Of a stretch of 64,000 bases of DNA, positions 1 through 8,679 are shown in pieces; position 1 is the first letter of the stretch, and every line of letters begins with the position of its first letter. The stretch is from assembly GCF_016009175.1 (NCBI RefSeq), contig NZ_JADUCM010000024.1:1-64000 (forward strand), in the 5' to 3' direction. This DNA comes from Pseudomonas alkylphenolica (GTDB taxonomy: Bacteria > Pseudomonadota > Gammaproteobacteria > Pseudomonadales > Pseudomonadaceae). The notes under the pieces are model-generated. The model worked only from the letters and a program-made list of their open reading frames with translations, ran no database searches and was not told where the DNA came from. Both the position numbers and the translations under genes were made by a program.

Positions 1-102
1 CCGGCGACCCCCGAGAGCTACCCCTCTATATTCGGCGGCAGCGCCCGATGTGTAAACGAGACAGCCGATCGGGGTGGCAACTACTGGGGCGGCCATGCAG
101 CC

Positions 103-175
103 CATCGCAGGCTTCGCCAGCTCCCACAAAGGTCAGTGCATGCAGATCCTGTGGGAGCTGGCGAAGCCTGCGATG
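103..175. repeat. REP-type inverted repeat pair
   Basis: Two 26-nt arms (103-128 and 150-175) are perfect reverse complements separated by 21 nt. The arms contain the TGTGGGAGCTGGCGAAGCC core typical of Pseudomonas extragenic palindromes. The element lies immediately downstream of the aldehyde dehydrogenase stop codon, so it may also act as a transcription terminator or mRNA 3' end stabiliser. The remaining bases of 1-181 hold no convincing gene. Confidence 0.8.
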
Positions 176-181
176 AGGCCC

Positions 182-1678
182 TCAGCCGCGCAGCTGAATC
201 CAGGTGGTTTTCAGTTGCGTGTACTTGTCGAACGAATGCAGGGAAAGGTCCCGGCCAAAACCCGATTGCTTGCCGCCGCCAAAAGGCACGGTGACGTCCA
301 GGGCATCGACGGTATTCACCGACACTGTCCCGGCATTCAGCCGCCGCGCCACGCGGTGCGCGCGGTTCAGGTCGTCGGTCCACACCGACGCTGCCAGGCC
401 ATAGATGTGGTCGTTGGCAATCGCGACGGCCTGGTCTTCATCGTCGAAGACGGTGACGGCCAACACCGGGCCGAACACTTCTTCGCGAGCCAGGGTCATG
501 TCGGCGGTGACGCCGGTGAAAATCGTCGGTTCGATGAAGTTGTCGGCGCCGTCGATACTCAACTGGCGGCCACCACACACCAACTGGGCACCCTCGCCCT
601 GGGCCTGTTCGATGTACTGCATGATCCGCCGGGTCTGGCGCGCATCGACGATGGCCCCGGCGGTACTGGCCGGATTCAACGGATTGCCGGGCTGCCAGGC
701 GCGGGCTTTTTCGATCAGGCGCTGGATGAATTCATCGGCGATCGAGCGCTGTACCAGCAGCCGCGAGTTGGCCGAGCAGACTTCGCCCTGGTTGAAGAAG
801 ATGCCGAACGCAGCCTTCTCGGCAGCCAGGTCGAGGTCCTGGCAATCGGCGAACATCAGGTTCGGGCTCTTGCCACCGCACTCCAGCCACACCTGCTTGA
901 GGTTCGACTGCGCCGCGTACTGCATGAAGTACTTGCCGACTTCGGTGGAGCCGGTAAACACCAGGGCATCCACGTCCATGTGCAGGCCCAGCGCCCGACC
1001 GGCCTCCTCGCCGAGGCCCGGTACTACGTTGAGCACGCCGGCCGGGATCCCGGCTTCCAGGGCCAGTTCAGCCAGGCGCAGGGCCGAAAACGGCGACTGT
1101 TCTGCCGGTTTCAGTACCACGCTGTTGCCGGCCGCCAGGGCCGGAGCGAGTTTCCATGCAGCCATGTCCAGCGGAAAGTTCCATGGCACCACAGCGGCGA
1201 TCACGCCCAGCGGCACGCGGGTGATGGTCGCCAGTGCGTTGCTGGCGGTCGGCGCAACCTGGTCATAGAGCTTGTCGAGGCTTTCGCCGTACCAGGCGAA
1301 CACATGCGCGGCACCCGGCACGTCGATGTTCCAGGCATCCATGACCGGCTTGCCCATGCTCAGCGAGTCCAGCAAGGCCAGTTCGTCACGGTGTTCGAGC
1401 ATCAGTTGCGACAGGCGCAGCAGTACTTTTTTGCGTTCGCCTGGCGCCATCTTCGCCCAGGGGCCCTGTTCGAATGCACGACGGGCACTCTTCACAGCCT
1501 GGTCGACCTCGGCCTGGCCACAGGCGGCAACGCGGGCCAGCACTTGGTTGGTGGCCGGGTTGATCACATCAAAATGCGCGCCGTTTTGCGCCTGGCACGG
1601 TTCGCCGTCGATCAGCGCGGTGTCTATCAGCCGCTGTTGCGCAGCAAGGCTTGTCCAGCCATTGAAATCGTTCACCAC
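182..1678 (-). CDS. NAD(P)-dependent aldehyde dehydrogenase (PuuC/GabD-like superfamily)
   Basis: A full-length 498-aa member of the ALDH superfamily, which oxidises an aldehyde to the carboxylate with NAD(P)+. Visible signatures are PWNF with the oxyanion-hole Asn at about residue 167, FTGSTEVGK in the cofactor-binding fold, LECGGK with the general-base Glu at about 266, the nucleophilic Cys at 301 within NQGEVCS, and EEVFGP near 399. The sequence resembles gamma-glutamyl-gamma-aminobutyraldehyde or other omega-amino aldehyde dehydrogenases, but substrate cannot be fixed from sequence. It is the last gene of a tightly spaced minus-strand operon (13 nt after the amidohydrolase), so it probably oxidises the aldehyde released by the upstream monooxygenase or hydrolase. 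Confidence 0.93.
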   Translation of the reverse strand: MVNDFNGWTSLAAQQRLIDTALIDGEPCQAQNGAHFDVINPATNQVLARVAACGQAEVDQAVKSARRAFEQGPWAKMAPGERKKVLLRLSQLMLEHRDELALLDSLSMGKPVMDAWNIDVPGAAHVFAWYGESLDKLYDQVAPTASNALATITRVPLGVIAAVVPWNFPLDMAAWKLAPALAAGNSVVLKPAEQSPFSALRLAELALEAGIPAGVLNVVPGLGEEAGRALGLHMDVDALVFTGSTEVGKYFMQYAAQSNLKQVWLECGGKSPNLMFADCQDLDLAAEKAAFGIFFNQGEVCSANSRLLVQRSIADEFIQRLIEKARAWQPGNPLNPASTAGAIVDARQTRRIMQYIEQAQGEGAQLVCGGRQLSIDGADNFIEPTIFTGVTADMTLAREEVFGPVLAVTVFDDEDQAVAIANDHIYGLAASVWTDDLNRAHRVARRLNAGTVSVNTVDALDVTVPFGGGKQSGFGRDLSLHSFDKYTQLKTTWIQLRG

Positions 1679-1691
1679 AGACTCCTTATTG

Positions 1692-2858
1692 TTATCCGTT
1701 GTGGGAGAGGTACGCTGCCAGCCGGTCCATCAGGCGGTCACAGGCCGCCATCTGATCGACACTGACGTATTCGTCGGGTTTGTGCCCCTGTTCCATGCTG
1801 CCGGGGCCACAGACCACGGCGGGGATACCGGCCTGGTCAAACAGGCCGCCTTCGGTGCCAAAGGCCACCGTGCTGAAAGCGTCGCTGCCACACAGTTGCG
1901 CGATCAGTTGCGCGGCGGCACTTTCCGGTGCGGTCGCCAGGCCCGGGTACGCCGACAGTGCTTCGAAGCGGATGGTGGTCTCGGCGTTGACCGCCTGCAT
2001 GGTCGGCAACAACGTGTGCTCGGCGTAGGTTTGCAACTCATCGAGTACCGCTTGCGGCTCGAATGCCGGCAAGGCACGCACTTCAAAGTCGAAGCGGCAG
2101 TCGGCCGGCACAATGTTCAAGGCCGTGCCGCCCTGGATCACCCCGACCTGTACCGTGGAGTACGCCGGATCGAAGCGTGCATCGTGGTGCTCTGGCGCCG
2201 CCAGGCGTTGGCCGATTTCACCCAGTCGGCCAATCAGTCGCGCCGCCTGTTCGATGGCATTCACACCATATGGGGCATAGGCCGAATGGCACGGTGCGCC
2301 GTGTACATGGCAACGCATGGCCAGCTTGCCCTTGTGGCCCAGCACCGGTTTGAGCTCGGTGGGCTCGCCAATCAGGCACAACGCTGGCTGCGGGATGCGC
2401 TGATGCAACACCTCCAGCAGGCTGCGTACACCCAGGCAACCCACCTCCTCGTCATACGAAAACGCCAAGTGCACAGGGCGCTGCAGCGGGCTGGCGAGAA
2501 ACACCGGCACCGCGGCCAGTACCGACGCAAGGTAACCCTTCATGTCCGCTGCACCGCGGCCGTAGAGCTTGCCGTCACGCTCGCTCATGAAGAAGGGCTC
2601 GACCGTCCATGCCTGGCCGTCGACCGGTACCACATCGGTATGGCCCGAAAGCACCACACCGCCTTCCACCGCCGGGCCAATGCTTGCCAGCAGGTTCGCC
2701 TTGGTACGCTCGGCGTTGTAGATCAGCTCGCAGCTGACACCCAGGCCGTGCAGGTAATCGCGGACGAACTCGATCAACGCCAGGTTCGAATCGCGGCTAA
2801 CCGTGGCAAAGCCGATCAGCTTGGCCAGCAATGCACGGCTACGCAGCTCACTCATCAC
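1692..2858 (-). CDS. ArgE-like M20 family metallo-amidohydrolase (acetylornithine deacetylase)
   Basis: A 388-aa M20 peptidase-family protein with the expected di-zinc ligands: SGHTDVVP (His73, Asp75), the bridging Asp105 in AADMKG, the general base Glu137 with ligand Glu138 in YDEEVGC, Glu165 in GEPTEL, and a C-terminal QGHKPDE motif. Size and motifs match ArgE, which removes the acetyl group from N2-acetylornithine. However, pseudomonads normally make ornithine by ArgJ transacetylation, and this copy sits in a catabolic operon. It is therefore more likely to hydrolyse another N-acyl amino compound. Its start overlaps the end of the DUF1028 gene by 11 nt, implying translational coupling. Confidence 0.88.
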   Translation of the reverse strand: MMSELRSRALLAKLIGFATVSRDSNLALIEFVRDYLHGLGVSCELIYNAERTKANLLASIGPAVEGGVVLSGHTDVVPVDGQAWTVEPFFMSERDGKLYGRGAADMKGYLASVLAAVPVFLASPLQRPVHLAFSYDEEVGCLGVRSLLEVLHQRIPQPALCLIGEPTELKPVLGHKGKLAMRCHVHGAPCHSAYAPYGVNAIEQAARLIGRLGEIGQRLAAPEHHDARFDPAYSTVQVGVIQGGTALNIVPADCRFDFEVRALPAFEPQAVLDELQTYAEHTLLPTMQAVNAETTIRFEALSAYPGLATAPESAAAQLIAQLCGSDAFSTVAFGTEGGLFDQAGIPAVVCGPGSMEQGHKPDEYVSVDQMAACDRLMDRLAAYLSHNG

Positions 2859-3522
2859 CCGGTACTCCGTAACTCGGTGCCAGCGTCGGGTTGAGTGCGC
2901 GCGTCAGGTAATCCTGCAATTGAGGCTCATAGGCATTCCAGAGCTTTTGCAACTCGCCGATGGGGTTTTCATCGGCCCAGTCGACCCGCAGGTCTACGAT
3001 CGGCCAGACCAGCTCGCCGACCACCGATACTGCCGCCGAATGCACCGCACCAGCTTCCCCTCCGGCGTCCTGCCCGGCTTGCAACGCCGTAAGCAGGCGC
3101 GCCGCCAGGCAGCCTTCACTGGCTTCGAACGCCGCGACCATGCGCTCGATCACCGCCGTGTTGGCCAGCAGGTTGCCGGCAGCCACACACTGCTCGCCGG
3201 CCTCGGCGTTGTGTGTGCCCAGGGTGTGGTTGCCGCTGAACACGGCAGTACGCCCCTGGGCGTCGACGACCGCGACCTGGCGATACTGGCTGTAGCCGTT
3301 ACGGGTCAGTGCATGGTCCAGTGCCTGATGCGGCGCCAGCCCTTCACCCAGCGCATCCAGCACCTGCGGACCAAGGGCTGGCAAGGTGATGTTCTGGCTC
3401 GATACCGCACCGACGCCAGTGCGCAGCCAGGGGCAGCGAGCCCCCACGGCAATGCTTGAAGAGCTGATGGCAATGCCCAGCTGGCCGGTTTCGGCGCAGC
3501 GTCCGACGATGGAAAAGGTCAT
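2848..3522 (-). CDS. DUF1028 family protein
   Basis: This 224-aa protein has the Ntn-hydrolase-like DUF1028 pattern: an N-terminal MTFSIVGRC strand, AISSSSIAVGARCP, and the SQNITLP segment. The family has no established biochemical role that I can name; genomic contexts suggest an amidase- or protease-like hydrolase acting in amine or amide catabolism. Here it lies between a RidA gene (10 nt upstream) and the ArgE-like gene, which overlaps its end by 11 nt, so it clearly belongs to this operon. No signal peptide is visible, so the protein is probably cytoplasmic. Confidence 0.85.
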   Translation of the reverse strand: MTFSIVGRCAETGQLGIAISSSSIAVGARCPWLRTGVGAVSSQNITLPALGPQVLDALGEGLAPHQALDHALTRNGYSQYRQVAVVDAQGRTAVFSGNHTLGTHNAEAGEQCVAAGNLLANTAVIERMVAAFEASEGCLAARLLTALQAGQDAGGEAGAVHSAAVSVVGELVWPIVDLRVDWADENPIGELQKLWNAYEPQLQDYLTRALNPTLAPSYGVPGDE

Positions 3523-3532
3523 GGCAGGCTCC

Positions 3533-3946
3533 TTATTCGGGGATGACCGCGATCACGTCGATTTCCATCAGCCACTGCGGCTGGCCCAGGGCGCTGACCA
3601 CCAGCCCAGTAGAAATCGGGAAAACGCCTTTGAGCCATTTACCGACTTCCTGGTAAACCGGCTCGCGGTAGCGCGGGTCGATCAGGTAGGTGGTGGTCTT
3701 GACGATGTGACTGAGGTCACTGCCCGCCTCTTCCAGCAGCTGCTTGACGTTGCGCATGGCTTGTTCGGCCTGCGCACGGGGATCGCCGAGGCCTACCAGT
3801 TGCCCGTTGAAGTCGGTGCCGACCTGGCCGCGCACGTACACGGTGTTACCGGCACGCACCGCCTGGCACAGGTCGTTGTCCAGGGACTGGTTCGGGTAGG
3901 TGTCCTTGGTGTTGAACATGCGGATACGGGTATGAGTAGGCATCAA
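3533..3946 (-). CDS. RidA family (YjgF/YER057c/UK114) enamine/imine deaminase
   Basis: A 137-aa RidA superfamily protein with RGQVGTD and a C-terminal ALGQPQWLMEIDVIAVI segment. RidA proteins hydrolyse reactive enamine/imine intermediates to ketones and ammonia. The N-terminus is slightly longer than canonical RidA and the context differs, so this is likely one of the operon-specific Rid subfamilies that process an imine formed by a neighbouring enzyme. Its ATG overlaps the stop of the flavoprotein gene by 4 nt (ATGA), so the two are probably translationally coupled and act consecutively. Confidence 0.9.
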   Translation of the reverse strand: MMPTHTRIRMFNTKDTYPNQSLDNDLCQAVRAGNTVYVRGQVGTDFNGQLVGLGDPRAQAEQAMRNVKQLLEEAGSDLSHIVKTTTYLIDPRYREPVYQEVGKWLKGVFPISTGLVVSALGQPQWLMEIDVIAVIPE

Positions 3947-5262
3947 CGGGCTCCCAGCAGGCTGGCGGTTTTGAGGGGTGTCTTGGTGGTGTCGGCCTGA
4001 CGCTGCGAGGCGTCCCGGTAATCGAAATAGGCGCGCTGTTTGATGATGTGTTCGGCGATGTGCCGGGCGTCATGCCACACGCCCCAGATAAACGCCGAGC
4101 CCCGCCGCGCCAGCCATGGCAGGCCAACAAAGTAGATGCCAGGCTCGCTGCTGACGCCGCGTTGATGCTGCGGTTTGCCGTCGGCCTTGAAGGCATTGAC
4201 CTTCAGCCAGTCGTAATCGACGCTATCGCCGGTGGCCCAGATCACCGTGGTGACACCGGCCGTGCTCAGGGCCAGTTCAAGGATCGGGTGGGTCATGCAC
4301 GGCGGATCGGGCAGCATGATTCGCGCCTCGGGTTCCAGCGGCAGGTCCAGCCCGTTGGCCTCGATATAAGCGTCGGCAGCGTCGAGCAGTGCCAGGTAAT
4401 TTTCGTCTCCGCGAGCGATGTTCTCGGCCAGGTTCGACTCGAAGCTCACCACGTCGCCATTGAAAGCCTTGGTCAGGCCCACCAGGGTCACGCCTTGCTG
4501 CGCCAGGCGGCGGAAGTCCACGGTATGGCCACCGCGCGCACCGCTGACAGCGATGGTGACGTGCTCTTTACCTGGCTGCACACCTTCGGCATCCCACAAA
4601 CCAAGCACGCCCAACCACCAGCAGAAATCACGGTTGCGGTAGGCGCGTGGTGGACGGTCATGGGCACCGACCGAGAGGTACACCTGTTTTCCTGCACGTT
4701 GCAGTTCGTCGGCGATCTGCACGCCAGAAGAACCGGCACCGACCACAAGCACGGCGCCTGCGGCCAGCTGTTGCGGGTTACGGTATTGCGCGGAGTGGAT
4801 CTGGGTTGCGGTGCCATCGGCTGGCGCAATCGCAGGAATCAGCGGGCGCTGGAACGGGCCGGTGGCGACCACGACATTGTTGGCCTCGATGACGCCGTCG
4901 GAGGTTTCAAGGGTAAAGCCCGGGCGGCCGACGTTACGTTCTACTTTGGTGACTTCAACGCCGGTACGCACCGGGGCGTTGAATTTTTTTGCATAGGCTT
5001 CGAAATAGTCGGCAACCTGGTCCTTGCCGGCGAACGCATCGGGGTCGAGGCCTTCGAATTCAAGGCCCGGGAAGCGGTCATGCCAGGCCGGGCCATTGGC
5101 AACCAGTGAGTCCCAGCGCCCGGTGCGCCAGGCTTCAGCGATACGGTTGCGCTCCAGCACCAGGTGCGGGACGCCGAGTCGGCTCAGGTGTTCGCTCATG
5201 GCCACACCGGCTTGCCCGGCGCCCACTACAAGCGTGTCTATTACAGTCTTATTGTTTGTCAT
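3943..5262 (-). CDS. FAD-dependent monooxygenase/oxidoreductase (CzcO-like)
   Basis: A 439-aa flavoprotein with two dinucleotide-binding Rossmann signatures: VVGAGQAG at residues 12-19 for FAD and VVGAGSSG around residue 170 for NAD(P)H. Between them is an ATGPFQRP segment of the kind seen in class-B flavin monooxygenases. Proteins of this type are often annotated CzcO or 'K+ transport flavoprotein'; oxygenation of an amine or ketone is a more likely activity. It is the promoter-proximal gene of the five-gene operon running to position 182. The order monooxygenase, RidA, hydrolases, ALDH suggests N-oxidation or oxidative deamination of an unknown nitrogen compound. Confidence 0.85.
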   Translation of the reverse strand: MTNNKTVIDTLVVGAGQAGVAMSEHLSRLGVPHLVLERNRIAEAWRTGRWDSLVANGPAWHDRFPGLEFEGLDPDAFAGKDQVADYFEAYAKKFNAPVRTGVEVTKVERNVGRPGFTLETSDGVIEANNVVVATGPFQRPLIPAIAPADGTATQIHSAQYRNPQQLAAGAVLVVGAGSSGVQIADELQRAGKQVYLSVGAHDRPPRAYRNRDFCWWLGVLGLWDAEGVQPGKEHVTIAVSGARGGHTVDFRRLAQQGVTLVGLTKAFNGDVVSFESNLAENIARGDENYLALLDAADAYIEANGLDLPLEPEARIMLPDPPCMTHPILELALSTAGVTTVIWATGDSVDYDWLKVNAFKADGKPQHQRGVSSEPGIYFVGLPWLARRGSAFIWGVWHDARHIAEHIIKQRAYFDYRDASQRQADTTKTPLKTASLLGAR

Positions 5263-5282
5263 CGCTGCGCCCTACTGAGGTT

Positions 5283-5304
5283 ACCCACGGGGATGACCGT
5301 GGGT
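5283..5304. promoter_or_regulatory. Inverted repeat in the leader of the monooxygenase operon
   Basis: The arms ACCCACGG (5283-5290) and CCGTGGGT (5297-5304) are perfect inverse complements around a 6-nt spacer. They lie 20-42 nt upstream of the monooxygenase start on the minus strand. This could be an operator or an mRNA hairpin near the ribosome-binding site; no regulator gene for the operon is adjacent, apart possibly from the KfrA-like gene. Confidence 0.35.
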
Positions 5305-5417
5305 GGGTGTAGGACGCATTCTGTGAGCAGACGCTGAAACGCGAAATTATGATTTATGTGGTCGCAGCACAGTAAAAAACTATGGGGTGGTCAGAGGCGG
5401 CGCCACGCGCCTTTGTA

Positions 5418-6389
5418 TCAGTCCTTTCCCTGAAGTTGCTCGCGGGCCAGTTCGGCCAGACGCAGCTGGGCTTCTTGCTTGCCGATCAGCTGCAATTGCT
5501 GGCGCAGCTCGGTCACCCGCTCAGCCAGACTCAGTGCCAGGTTCTGGTTCTGTTTCTCCAGCTCATCGCGTGAACCATTGAGTTGCGCCAGGTTCACCTC
5601 CAGCCCCTGGATCTGTGCCTGGCGCCGGTCATTCTGGGTCTTGAGTGTACGCTGGGCATCCTTGAGCGTGCGGATCTGCACCAGGAAACCTTCGTTGTCG
5701 CGGTTCAGCCGGGTCAGCTCGTCCTGTTTGACGATCAGGGTTTGCTGCAGCTGACGTACCTCTACCTGCAACTGCTGCACCTGCGCCTCGTGACGACGCT
5801 GGTCCTGGTCGCGCTGTTCGCGGCTGGCATTGCGGTAGTGCTCCAGGGCATCGCGGGCGTGCTGGTGCTTGTCTTCCAGCGACGCTATCTGCTCGTCTTT
5901 CTCGGTGAGGCGCAGGTTCAGTTCGCCCACCGCCTGGTTGAGTGTGGCATTGCGGGTTTGCTCGGTTTGCAAGGTGCTGCGGGTGGTGGACAACTCGGCA
6001 GACTCGCTGGCGAGCGCCGCCGCCTGGATTTCATGCTGCTGTTGCAGCGCCGCCAAGGCCTGCTGGCTGATCCGTACCTGAGCCAGGAGCGTTTGTCGCT
6101 CGGCCTCGAACGCACTGCGCGCTTCCTCGATACGCGCCTCTCCTTCTTCGCGCACCTGTTCGGCCAACTGCTCGACCAATGTCGCCAGCGCGTCACTGAG
6201 GTTGGGCGCGCTCACCGGCTTGGCCGGGAACTGGTTGTCGAGCTCTTTCAGGTACCGGTGAATGGTGGTTTTCGAGCCGGTATTGCCCAGTTCGATACGT
6301 ACTGCATCGATGCTCGGATGGACCCCGCGGGCCAGCAGCGCCTGGCGGGCTTTCTGCACGACTGCCTTGTTGATACCGCCGCGGGCCAT
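5418..6389 (-). CDS. KfrA-like coiled-coil DNA-binding protein
   Basis: A 323-aa protein whose first about 110 residues match the KfrA N-terminal DNA-binding domain (pattern KARQALLARGVHPSIDAVR, GSKTTIHRYLKEL). Residues of roughly 110-315 are almost continuous Glu/Gln/Arg-rich heptads, i.e. a long coiled coil. Plasmid KfrA proteins are autoregulators and segregation-associated filament formers; chromosomal copies are of unknown role. The AT-rich upstream stretch 6405-6450 carries inverted ATGTA/TACAT and repeated GGTAT words that could be its own operator. The gene is isolated, with a divergent oxidoreductase 282 nt away. Confidence 0.8.
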   Translation of the reverse strand: MARGGINKAVVQKARQALLARGVHPSIDAVRIELGNTGSKTTIHRYLKELDNQFPAKPVSAPNLSDALATLVEQLAEQVREEGEARIEEARSAFEAERQTLLAQVRISQQALAALQQQHEIQAAALASESAELSTTRSTLQTEQTRNATLNQAVGELNLRLTEKDEQIASLEDKHQHARDALEHYRNASREQRDQDQRRHEAQVQQLQVEVRQLQQTLIVKQDELTRLNRDNEGFLVQIRTLKDAQRTLKTQNDRRQAQIQGLEVNLAQLNGSRDELEKQNQNLALSLAERVTELRQQLQLIGKQEAQLRLAELAREQLQGKD

Positions 6390-6671
6390 GGTTACTCCTA
6401 CTATTTCGTAATGTGGTATGTACTATGTATTTACATGGTATCTCAATGATAAAAATCGCGCCTTCAAAACAGCTTTCTAAGATCAAATAATCACGGCTTA
6501 TCGCATGTTACAGCCCAAAAGCAGCACAAAAGTGTCGCCGACAGCCCCCAAGGCCAACGCCGTGCGCCTTTGCAATTGATGCCTTCAAATCAACACTCTT
6601 TTGTCCCGGGCCGTCTGTATCCATGCGCCACGCACCGCTACCCTTTGCGCTTGCACCCAAGAGGATTCGTC

Positions 6672-7658
6672 ATGTCCAACACGTATCGTGCCTGGGGCTG
6701 GACCCCGGGCGCCGGCCTTGAAGGCCTCAAGCTCATCGACAAACCCATGCCCAAACCCGGCCCCGGCCAGGTCCTGGTGGCGAACCAGGCCATTGCCCTC
6801 AACCCGGTGGACTGGAAGATCTGTGAATGGGGCCATGCCGACTGGCATCAGGGTACTGTTCCAGGCGTGGATGGCGCCGGGGTCGTCAGTGCCGTCGGCG
6901 AGGGTGCCAACCTGCCGCTGGGCACCCGCGTCGCTTACCACCAGACGTTGTCCCGCGACGGCAGCTTTGCCGAGTACTGCCTGCTCGATGCGGACCTGGT
7001 GATGCACATTCCGGCCAACCTCGAAGCCACTGCAGCCGCTGCCGTGCCTTGCCCGGGGCTGACTGCCTGGCAAGCGCTGGCCAAGATCGCCAACGGTGCG
7101 TCTCGTGATGTACTGGTGGTCGGCGCAGGCGGCTCGGTGGGCTTCTATCTTGTTCAGTTAGCGGCGCAGCAAGGCTGGCAGGTGTGGGCCACGGCGAGTG
7201 AAAAGCACCATGCGCGCCTCAAGCAGCTCGGTGCAGTCGGCGTTTTCGATTACCGCACCAATGACTGGCAGGCAGACGTTCAGACAGCCCTCGGCGAGCG
7301 CCCATTGCACGCGGTGTTTGACACTGTCAGTGGTGTGCATGCCGCAAGCCTGGCTTACCTGCTGGGTTACAACGGCCATCTGGTGTGCATCCAGGACCGT
7401 CAGGAAAACGCGCCACTACCCGCCTTCAGCACGGCGATTTCGCTTCATGAAGTTGCACTCAACAGCATTCACGCCCACGGACGGCTGCTTGATCGTCAGG
7501 CGTTGAAGGTTGAAGGGGAGCGTTTGCTGCAACAGGTTGCCGATGGCCGCCTGTTGGCGCCGCACCGTCTGGATTTTGCGTTCGACGCACTGCCACAGGC
7601 GTTGCGCCAGCTCAAGGATGGCAGCACGCCCGGCAAGTGGGTGACACACCTGGTGTAA
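6672..7658 (+). CDS. MDR-family NADPH:quinone reductase / zinc-type alcohol dehydrogenase-like protein
   Basis: A 328-aa medium-chain dehydrogenase/reductase. A GroES-like N-terminus includes ALNPVDWKI and VPGVDGAGVV; the Rossmann fold carries VVGAGGSVG near residue 149. The Cys/His ligands for catalytic and structural zinc are absent, so the quinone-reductase branch is more likely than a true alcohol dehydrogenase. The ATG at 6672 is preceded by AGAGGA; an upstream extension to 6570 lacks a plausible ribosome-binding site and reads as low-complexity. Monocistronic in appearance; the substrate is unknown. Confidence 0.85.
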   Translation: MSNTYRAWGWTPGAGLEGLKLIDKPMPKPGPGQVLVANQAIALNPVDWKICEWGHADWHQGTVPGVDGAGVVSAVGEGANLPLGTRVAYHQTLSRDGSFAEYCLLDADLVMHIPANLEATAAAAVPCPGLTAWQALAKIANGASRDVLVVGAGGSVGFYLVQLAAQQGWQVWATASEKHHARLKQLGAVGVFDYRTNDWQADVQTALGERPLHAVFDTVSGVHAASLAYLLGYNGHLVCIQDRQENAPLPAFSTAISLHEVALNSIHAHGRLLDRQALKVEGERLLQQVADGRLLAPHRLDFAFDALPQALRQLKDGSTPGKWVTHLV

Positions 7659-7726
7659 CCCACCAGCGTACATATGGGTGAGAGCCGACGGCCCAGGGCC
7701 ATCGGCCTTCTTTCAAACACCGGGGA

Positions 7727-8512
7727 TCAGAAGGTCCCAGGGTAAGCCCCGCCATCAATCAGCAAGTTCTGCCCGGTGATGTAGCCACCGTGGCGGCTGC
7801 ACAGGAACGCACAATACGCGCCAAATTCCTCGGCACTGCCGAAGCGTGCCGCCGGGATCGCCTGGCGGCGCGCCTCGGTGGTTGCCTGCAGATCACCACC
7901 AACCTTGCTTGCGGCCTGCAGGGTCTTTTGCAGGCGTGCCGTGTCGAACGCACCTGGCAGCAGGTTGTTCAGCGTCACATTGTGCCCGGCCAGGCGTTGC
8001 TGACGAGCGAGTCCGGCGATGAAGCCGGTCAGGCCACTACGCGCACCGTTGGACAGACCGAGAATGTCAATCGGCGCCTTCACCGCGCCCGAGGTAATGT
8101 TCACCACCCGCCCAAAGCCGCGCTCGGCCATGCCGTCGACCACCGCCTTGATCAGTTCGATAGGCGTGAGCATGTTGGCGTCCAGAGCCTTGAGCCAATC
8201 CTCCCGGCTCCAGTCACGGAAATCGCCCGGCGGTGGGCCGCCGGCATTGTTGACCAGGATGTCGACCTGGGGGCAGGCAGCAAGCAACGCGTGGCGTACC
8301 GCCGGATCGGCCACATCACCGACGACCGGGCGCACCTCGATTGCCGGGAACCGGCCGCGCAGCTCGCCAGCTGTCTGCTCCAGTGTGGTGGCGGTACGCG
8401 CATTGATCACGAGGTTAACGCCCTCGGCTGCCAGGGCTTCGGCACACCCCTTGCCCAGCCCCTGGCTGGCAGCGCACACAATTGCCCAGCGGCCGCTGAT
8501 ACCTAGATCCAT
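7727..8512 (-). CDS. Short-chain dehydrogenase/reductase with degenerate catalytic motif
   Basis: A 261-aa SDR with the cofactor motif CAASQGLGKG and the NNAG motif, plus a C-terminal TGQNLLIDGG typical of 3-oxoacyl-ACP reductase-like members. The catalytic YxxxK is not present: after the conserved Ser of NITSG, the expected Tyr and Lys positions read Ser and Arg (GLSNGARSG). The protein may therefore work by a changed mechanism or be non-catalytic. It is convergent with the MDR oxidoreductase, with 68 nt between them. Confidence 0.83.
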   Translation of the reverse strand: MDLGISGRWAIVCAASQGLGKGCAEALAAEGVNLVINARTATTLEQTAGELRGRFPAIEVRPVVGDVADPAVRHALLAACPQVDILVNNAGGPPPGDFRDWSREDWLKALDANMLTPIELIKAVVDGMAERGFGRVVNITSGAVKAPIDILGLSNGARSGLTGFIAGLARQQRLAGHNVTLNNLLPGAFDTARLQKTLQAASKVGGDLQATTEARRQAIPAARFGSAEEFGAYCAFLCSRHGGYITGQNLLIDGGAYPGTF

Positions 8513-8679
8513 GATCTGCTCCTCGCTTGAGTTAACGGGTCATACATTGCACCGGGGACATTCTGACAGGGATCCCAGACATTTCGTTCAGTAACTGTTC
8601 AGGTCAGGTTCAGCAGGCGTTCAGGCTTGGCGGCTTAAGCTTGCCCCATTCCTTTTTGACGCCTTGCGAGGTCATCACA

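Noticed and set aside
74..1765. 563-aa plus-strand open frame opposite the aldehyde dehydrogenase
   Set aside because: It is the antisense shadow of a clear ALDH gene; its translation is low-complexity (His/Arg/Gly-rich) with no domain.
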